Assembly: GCA_963771985.1 (NCBI GenBank)
Contig: CAVYVO010000007.1
Location: forward strand, 124,001-188,000
Direction: 5' to 3'
Source: Trebonia sp963771985
Lineage (GTDB): Bacteria > Actinomycetota > Actinomycetes > Streptosporangiales > Streptosporangiaceae
Length of the DNA: 64,000 nt
Below the pieces are notes generated by a model. It did no database searches, was not told where the DNA came from, and saw only the letters and a list, made by a program, of their open reading frames with translations. This document shows positions 60,168-64,000 of the stretch, one piece after another. The position numbers were made by a program, and so were the translations under genes. Within the stretch, counting starts at the first letter, position 1; each line of letters begins with the position of its first letter.

Positions 60168-61715
60168 ATGCGGCTACGCCTATTCGAGCGGCTTCGCCGG
60201 CTCGCCAGTTGGCGTTTCGGATCGCAGGATCAAGGCCGTGGCTGGGCGCAGGACTCCCGTCCCCGCGAGGAAGCGGGCAAGCACCGCAGGGGGGCGGCTG
60301 CGCCGCGCGTCGCCGGCGGTGGGCCGGCACAGGGATCGCGGCTGCCCGGTGACGGCCCGATGCAGCCCCCGGCGGGGCTGTCGCAGCAGCCCGCGGGGCT
60401 TTCGCGGCAACCGCCGCAGGTAGTTTCGCAGTCGCCGGGAATGCTCTCTCAGCAGCCGGCCGGGCCGCGCCGCCGGCGGATCTCCCGCGCCGGGGAGCCG
60501 ACGGCCTCGGCGGCGCCCCGGCGGGACCCCCGGCGCCGCGGAACTACACCCCTGGCGCGGGCGGTGGCGGCGGTCCGCTGAGCGGCATCCCGAGCAGCGT
60601 GCCCAGCGGCGTGCCCAGCAACGGCAGCGGCAGCGAACCAGTCGGTGCGGGCGGCAGCGGCGGCGGACCGGTCGGCGGGGGTGGCGTCAGCGGCGGCGGC
60701 CGTCCGCCTGCCAGGGACGCTGGGCGCGGTGCCGGGCGCGGCGGGGTCGGGCGCGCGCGGATCCGGGAGGCGCCGTTCGGCGCGGCGCCGGCGACCTTGC
60801 CGGCGTCCAGGGAGTCGGTCGCGCTCGGGCAGGAAGCCGCCCGGCAGGCGTCGGCGGCCGCGGCCGCGGCCGCCAAGCAGCCCTGGTATCAGGTGGTAGG
60901 CGACCGCCAGGCGCAGTCGCTCGAACGCGGCCGCCGCCGGCACGCAGGAAGCGGCCGAAGCGGCGACCGCCGGCGACATCGCGGTCGCTGGCAATGCCGC
61001 CGCCGGCGCGGCCGCCAGGCCCGCGGCCGCTGCGGGTACCGCGCGCACGCCCCGCGGCGCGCGCCAGGCGTCGCTGCCGTTCGCGCGTCCGCACCCGCAG
61101 GGCGTGCCGCTGACCGCCGACGGCAGGCGGAACTGCGGCGCCCTCGAGACCATCTTGTGGCGGCAGTGGGACGAGGCCCAGACCGCCCCGCCGCCGGAGG
61201 TGATCGCCGCCATCGACCGCCTGGCGGATTTCCCGCGCGAACTGCAGGAGAAGCTGGCCGCCGGGCTCGAAGGCATCTATGTAGGCGCGGGCGGCGTGCC
61301 GGACCTCGACGACATGTCCGCGCTGCACGAGGTCCCGCTCCCGTCTGGCCGGGCCACCTGGGACGCCTGTGCCGGCGCCTACGGCGAGCGCAAGATCGTG
61401 GTCGGCTCGCGGCCCTCGCCGACGCCCGACGTGATGTGCCATGAGGTCGGACACGCGCTCGATGATCTCGACAGCCCGCCAGGAAAGTGGCAATCTGACT
61501 CTGCTGAGTTCAGGATGATCTATGATCAATGCCAGCCATATATCGCAAGTGACTTTCACCGCCAGCGCGGCGGACTTGGCCGTAAAGAGTTCTTCGCCGA
61601 TGCTTTCGCCGCGATCGCGTCGGCGCAACGGCCCGCGCTGGTCGACATGCTGAGCGGTAACACGCGCATCGCGCTCAGGGTGATGCTGTACTTCAACCGG
61701 CGCTATGGCATCTAG
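60168..61715 (+). pseudogene. frameshifted Pro-rich protein with C-terminal lethal-factor-like metallopeptidase
   Basis: Three frames continue one another. 60168-60581 gives a basic N-terminus and SQQPAGLSRQPP-type Pro/Gln repeats. 60500-60940 gives a Gly/Pro/Ser-rich stretch and SRESVALGQEAARQASAAAA. 60950-61715 gives an Ala-rich linker and a peptidase-like domain with zinc motif VMCHEVGHALDDLD and the downstream GGLGRKEFFADAFAAIAS glutamate. The last is a typical anthrax-lethal-factor-like toxin domain of polymorphic toxins. The 203-residue end (from GTG 61104) could be expressed on its own. Two frameshifts suggest decay or errors. A small gene follows 12 nt later. Confidence 0.62.
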
Positions 61716-61727
61716 GGTGATCGTGCG

Positions 61728-62006
61728 ATGTTTGTCATTCGACTACCAAACGGAAACCTTCAGGTTCCGCAGACGGCGATCCGCTCCGACGGACGGGTCA
61801 TGGGCGATGTGTACGTCGAGATCGGGCCGCAGGACGCGGACTACGCACGGCTGGCCGAGCAGGCCCTGACCCCCGACGAGGTTGAGCAGCGCAAGCTGGG
61901 CTGGCGTGCGGGCGACGAGGCATTGCGGCGGGAGTTCCAGGAGTTCGCGCGGCTGGTCGGCGATCAGTACTGGCCCGGCCAGGAACTGGAGCCAGACGCG
62001 GAGTAG
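61728..62006 (+). CDS. small acidic hypothetical protein, possible toxin partner
   Basis: The 92-residue protein is acidic (ends GQELEPDAE) and begins FVIRLPNGNLQVPQTAIRSD, then RVMGDVYVEIGPQDADYARL. No family is recognised. ATG 61728 is 12 nt behind the metallopeptidase-like frame, so an immunity or accessory role is inferred from position only. Confidence 0.6.
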   Translation: MFVIRLPNGNLQVPQTAIRSDGRVMGDVYVEIGPQDADYARLAEQALTPDEVEQRKLGWRAGDEALRREFQEFARLVGDQYWPGQELEPDAE

Positions 62007-62022
62007 CCGGAACCCCGGGGAA

Positions 62023-62050
62023 GGCGCGCCGCCGGTGAGCGCGGCGCGCC
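62023..62050. terminator. bidirectional terminator between 61728-gene and bldC
   Basis: GGCGCGCCGC and GCGGCGCGCC form perfect 10-bp arms around an 8-nt loop. It lies between two convergent genes (stops at 62006 and 62070). Confidence 0.7.
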
Positions 62051-62069
62051 CGGGGAAGAGCCCGCAGCG

Positions 62070-62282
62070 TCAGGCGACCGGGTGCCCTTCGGGTGAAGCT
62101 TCTTGACTGTCGCCGCGCAGCAGCGCGCGCACCTCCGATTCACGGAACCGTCGGTGCCCGCCTGGCGTGCGGATGCTGGTTATCCGTCCTGACGCCGCCC
62201 ACCTGGTGACGGTCTTCGGATCTACTCGGAACAGGGCGGCTACTTCCCCGGGGGTGAGCAGCCGCTCATTGTTGCCGTCCAC
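62070..62282 (-). CDS. bldC: developmental MerR-like regulator BldC
   Basis: The 70-residue protein reads LLTPGEVAALFRVDPKTVTR, then WAASGRITSIRTPGGHRRFR, then ESEVRALLRG, nearly the Streptomyces BldC sequence. BldC binds direct repeats cooperatively and holds back differentiation. GTG 62282 follows GAGGAG. It points to a filamentous, developing actinobacterium, though BldC is also found in simpler relatives. Confidence 0.93.
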   Translation of the reverse strand: MDGNNERLLTPGEVAALFRVDPKTVTRWAASGRITSIRTPGGHRRFRESEVRALLRGDSQEASPEGHPVA

Positions 62283-62506
62283 GTTCCATCTCCTCGAACT
62301 CGGTCGGAGTATGCCCCTAGTTTGGCGACATACGGGTACTTTCTGCCTAGATTTCGGGAAATTAGCTCAGCGATTCGCCGGTCGCTTACGGTGACTCGCG
62401 AGTAGGTTCGACGCTCTCCGGGACGCGCGTGGGCGGGCATCCCGGTAGAGACGGCTGGTCACACGGTCGTATCCGGGTGACGCGGGTGTTCGGTTATGGT
62501 GACGGG

Positions 62507-63508
62507 GTGGCTGAGCTGGTTTCGCTTGACGAGGTACGCGCCGCCGCGCGGCGGCTAGCGGGCGTCGCCGTCCGCACGCCGCTGATCCCCTTCACCGGGG
62601 CCGGCCTGAACCTGCTGATCAAGCCCGAGTCGCTGCAGCCGACCGGCGCGTTCAAGCTGCGCGGCGCCTACAACGCGATCAGCGCCCTGCCTGGCGAGGC
62701 CAAGGCCAAGGGCGTCGTCGCCCACTCGAGCGGGAACCACGGGTTCGCCGTCGCCTACGCGGCCGCCCTGCTCAAGGTCAAGGCCGCGATCGTCGTGCCC
62801 GACAACGCCCCGGCGGTCAAGACGGACGCGATCGCCCGCGCCGGCGCCGAGCTGATCCGCGTCGAGCCCACGCTGGCGGCCCGGGTCGCGGCGGCCGGGC
62901 ACATCGCGGCGACCCGCGGTTACGCGCAGATCCCGCCGTTCGACGACCGCCAGGTCATCGCCGGGCAGGGCACGGTCGGCCTCGAGATCGCCGAGGACCT
63001 GGCGGAGCAACCGCCGCGGGCCGTCCTCGTGCCGGTGAGCGGCGGCGGCCTCATCTCCGGCATCGCCGTCGCCGTCAAGGCCCTGTCGCCGGAGACCATG
63101 GTCATCGGCGTCGAACCCGAACTCGCCGCCGACGCCCGCGAGTCCCTGCACAGCGGCACCCGCGTCGCGTGGCCGGCCAAGGACGTCGCCCGCACCAGGG
63201 CGGATGCCCTGCGCGTCGAGCAGGTCGGCGAGCTGACCTTCCCGCACATCAGGAAGCTGGTCAGCGACATCGTCACGGTCAGCGAGGACGAGATGCTCGA
63301 GGCCATCAGGCGGCTCGCCTTCCACGCGCGCCTGGTGGCCGAGCCGGGCGGCGCGGCCGCGGTGGCCGCCTCCCTGTTCCGCTCGGCCGGTGAGCTAGGG
63401 CTGGCCGACGGGGACGCGCCCGTCGTGGCCGTGCTGTCCGGCGGGAACATCGACCCGGTATTGCTGGCCGACGTCTTGAAGCCAGCGACCAGGTCCTACA
63501 ATCGGTAG
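62507..63508 (+). CDS. threonine/serine dehydratase, PLP fold-type II
   Basis: The 333-residue enzyme has the PLP lysine in PTGAFKLRGAYNAI, SSGNHGFAVAYAA, the phosphate loop VSGGGLISGIAVAV and late SGGNIDPVLL. It lacks the C-terminal ACT domain of biosynthetic IlvA, so it is of the catabolic threonine/serine dehydratase or serine racemase type. GTG 62507 has only a weak SD. Its stop is 4 nt from the next ATG. Confidence 0.88.
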   Translation: MAELVSLDEVRAAARRLAGVAVRTPLIPFTGAGLNLLIKPESLQPTGAFKLRGAYNAISALPGEAKAKGVVAHSSGNHGFAVAYAAALLKVKAAIVVPDNAPAVKTDAIARAGAELIRVEPTLAARVAAAGHIAATRGYAQIPPFDDRQVIAGQGTVGLEIAEDLAEQPPRAVLVPVSGGGLISGIAVAVKALSPETMVIGVEPELAADARESLHSGTRVAWPAKDVARTRADALRVEQVGELTFPHIRKLVSDIVTVSEDEMLEAIRRLAFHARLVAEPGGAAAVAASLFRSAGELGLADGDAPVVAVLSGGNIDPVLLADVLKPATRSYNR

Positions 63509-63512
63509 TGCT

Positions 63513-63830
63513 ATGCGAACTGGACTTGCCTACACGTCCGCGCGGATCCTGTTCCTCGTCATCGCGCTGGTACTGCTCTACGTGGTCGGCGCGCGCGGCA
63601 TCCTGCTGCTCGCGCTCGCCTTCGTGATCAGCGCGCTGGCCAGCTACGTGCTGCTGTCCAGGCAGCGGGACGTCCTGGCCGGGGCGCTGAACCGCCGGCT
63701 GAGCCGGGTCACGAGCAAGGCGGCCGAGCTCCGGGAGCGGCTCGACGAGGGCGCCGCCGCCGAAGACGACCCGGCCGAAGAGGATGCCGCGGCCGAAGAA
63801 AGCGCCGACGCGGAACCGACCGTCCGCTAG
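63513..63830 (+). CDS. DUF4229 membrane protein
   Basis: The 105-residue protein has two membrane helices (about 10-27 and 30-47), then SRQRDVLAGALNRRL and an acidic, Ala/Glu-rich tail. This is the DUF4229 layout of actinobacteria. It is adjacent to the dehydratase gene and converges with cysC, overlapping its stop by 3 bp. Confidence 0.82.
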   Translation: MRTGLAYTSARILFLVIALVLLYVVGARGILLLALAFVISALASYVLLSRQRDVLAGALNRRLSRVTSKAAELRERLDEGAAAEDDPAEEDAAAEESADAEPTVR

Positions 63831-64000
63831 TCCTCCGGCGCCAGCCACCCGCCCCGCGTGAGCAGGGTCAGCACCGCGGCGACCGCGTCCTTGCGCGACA
63901 CGACCGACGTGTCCAGCGTCAGGTCGGCGTCCGTCGGCTCCTCGTACGGGTCGGAGATCCCGGTGAACGAGCCGATCAGCCCGGCCCGCGCCTTCGCGTA
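63827..64000 (-). CDS. adenylylsulfate kinase CysC-like, C-terminal end
   Basis: The minus strand from 64000 to TAG 63827 reads YAKARAGLIGSFTGISDPYE, then EPTDADLTLDTSVVSRKDAV, then AAVLTLLTRGGWL, the C-terminus of APS kinase. The rest lies beyond the window, so I cannot tell whether it is CysC alone, CysN/C or a Sat fusion. It phosphorylates APS to PAPS in sulfate activation. Confidence 0.88.
   Translation of the reverse strand, partial: YAKARAGLIGSFTGISDPYEEPTDADLTLDTSVVSRKDAVAAVLTLLTRGGWLAPED

Overview
The window is high-GC DNA with GTG/ATG starts, long overlapping operons and many Actinomycetota signature genes: mycothiol synthase MshD, GlnR, Nur, Rex, BldC, bS22, MurT/GatD and the system II cytochrome c genes. 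I read it as a chromosomal segment of a filamentous-type actinobacterium (Streptomyces/Streptosporangiales-like). The species cannot be named from sequence alone. Most of 1-44,900 is core genome. From about 44,900 to 62,000 the window is accessory and partly decayed.

Region 1 (1-13,600): a partial DivIVA-type coiled-coil gene; mshD and glnR; a MoaD-like sulfur carrier; an ECF sigma/anti-sigma pair; a sulfur block (thioredoxin-like protein, putative Cys-rich leader peptide with attenuator-like hairpin, DUF4395, rhodanese CysA, DUF1416); then phoU, a universal stress protein and the pstSCAB operon, which has an 11-nt-periodic PHO-box-like promoter. Region 2 (13,600-26,900): a GntR regulator; two adjacent membrane proteins that resemble type IV coupling ATPases but have lost the Walker A lysine; murT-gatD; a DsrE-like protein; nitrobindin; nur with an unusual structured intergenic RNA candidate upstream; ygfZ; proline dehydrogenase and proC; an AcuC-type deacetylase; a small excisionase-type regulator.

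Region 3 (27,100-44,900): the bS22 gene; an ABM-domain protein embedded in long Gly/Tyr/Asn repeats; a glutaredoxin-like protein; then the rex-hemA-hemC-hemD-hemB heme operon with a near-consensus Rex operator, a prim-pol protein, hemL, an SPFH protein with a partner, a phosphoglycerate-mutase family protein, and TlpA-ResB-CcsA for cytochrome c maturation. Heme synthesis, its redox control by Rex and heme attachment to cytochromes are therefore linked in one stretch. No ccdA is present.

Region 4 (44,900-62,000): hipBA toxin-antitoxin; an aldehyde dehydrogenase abutting the last codons of a deleted GMC oxidase; a RibD/DHFR-like protein; a sugar-catabolic cluster (MFS, PLP lyase, FGGY kinase on one strand; DeoC-like aldolase, ribokinase and an RbsD remnant on the other) separated by a dead GH13 glucosidase; a frameshifted lipase; a PLDc_N membrane protein; and a frameshifted proline-rich protein ending in a lethal-factor-like metallopeptidase. 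Region 5 (62,000-64,000): bldC, a threonine/serine dehydratase, a DUF4229 protein and the end of a CysC-like APS kinase.

Non-coding structure includes a family of four 60-90 bp palindromic intergenic repeats (three upstream of rex, one upstream of hipBA), paired CGATT-CGCAATCG palindromes upstream of rex, and a compact three-way-junction RNA candidate beside a 12-codon ORF with an almost perfect anti-SD match near nur. I saw no rRNA, tRNA, CRISPR array or intact transposase.
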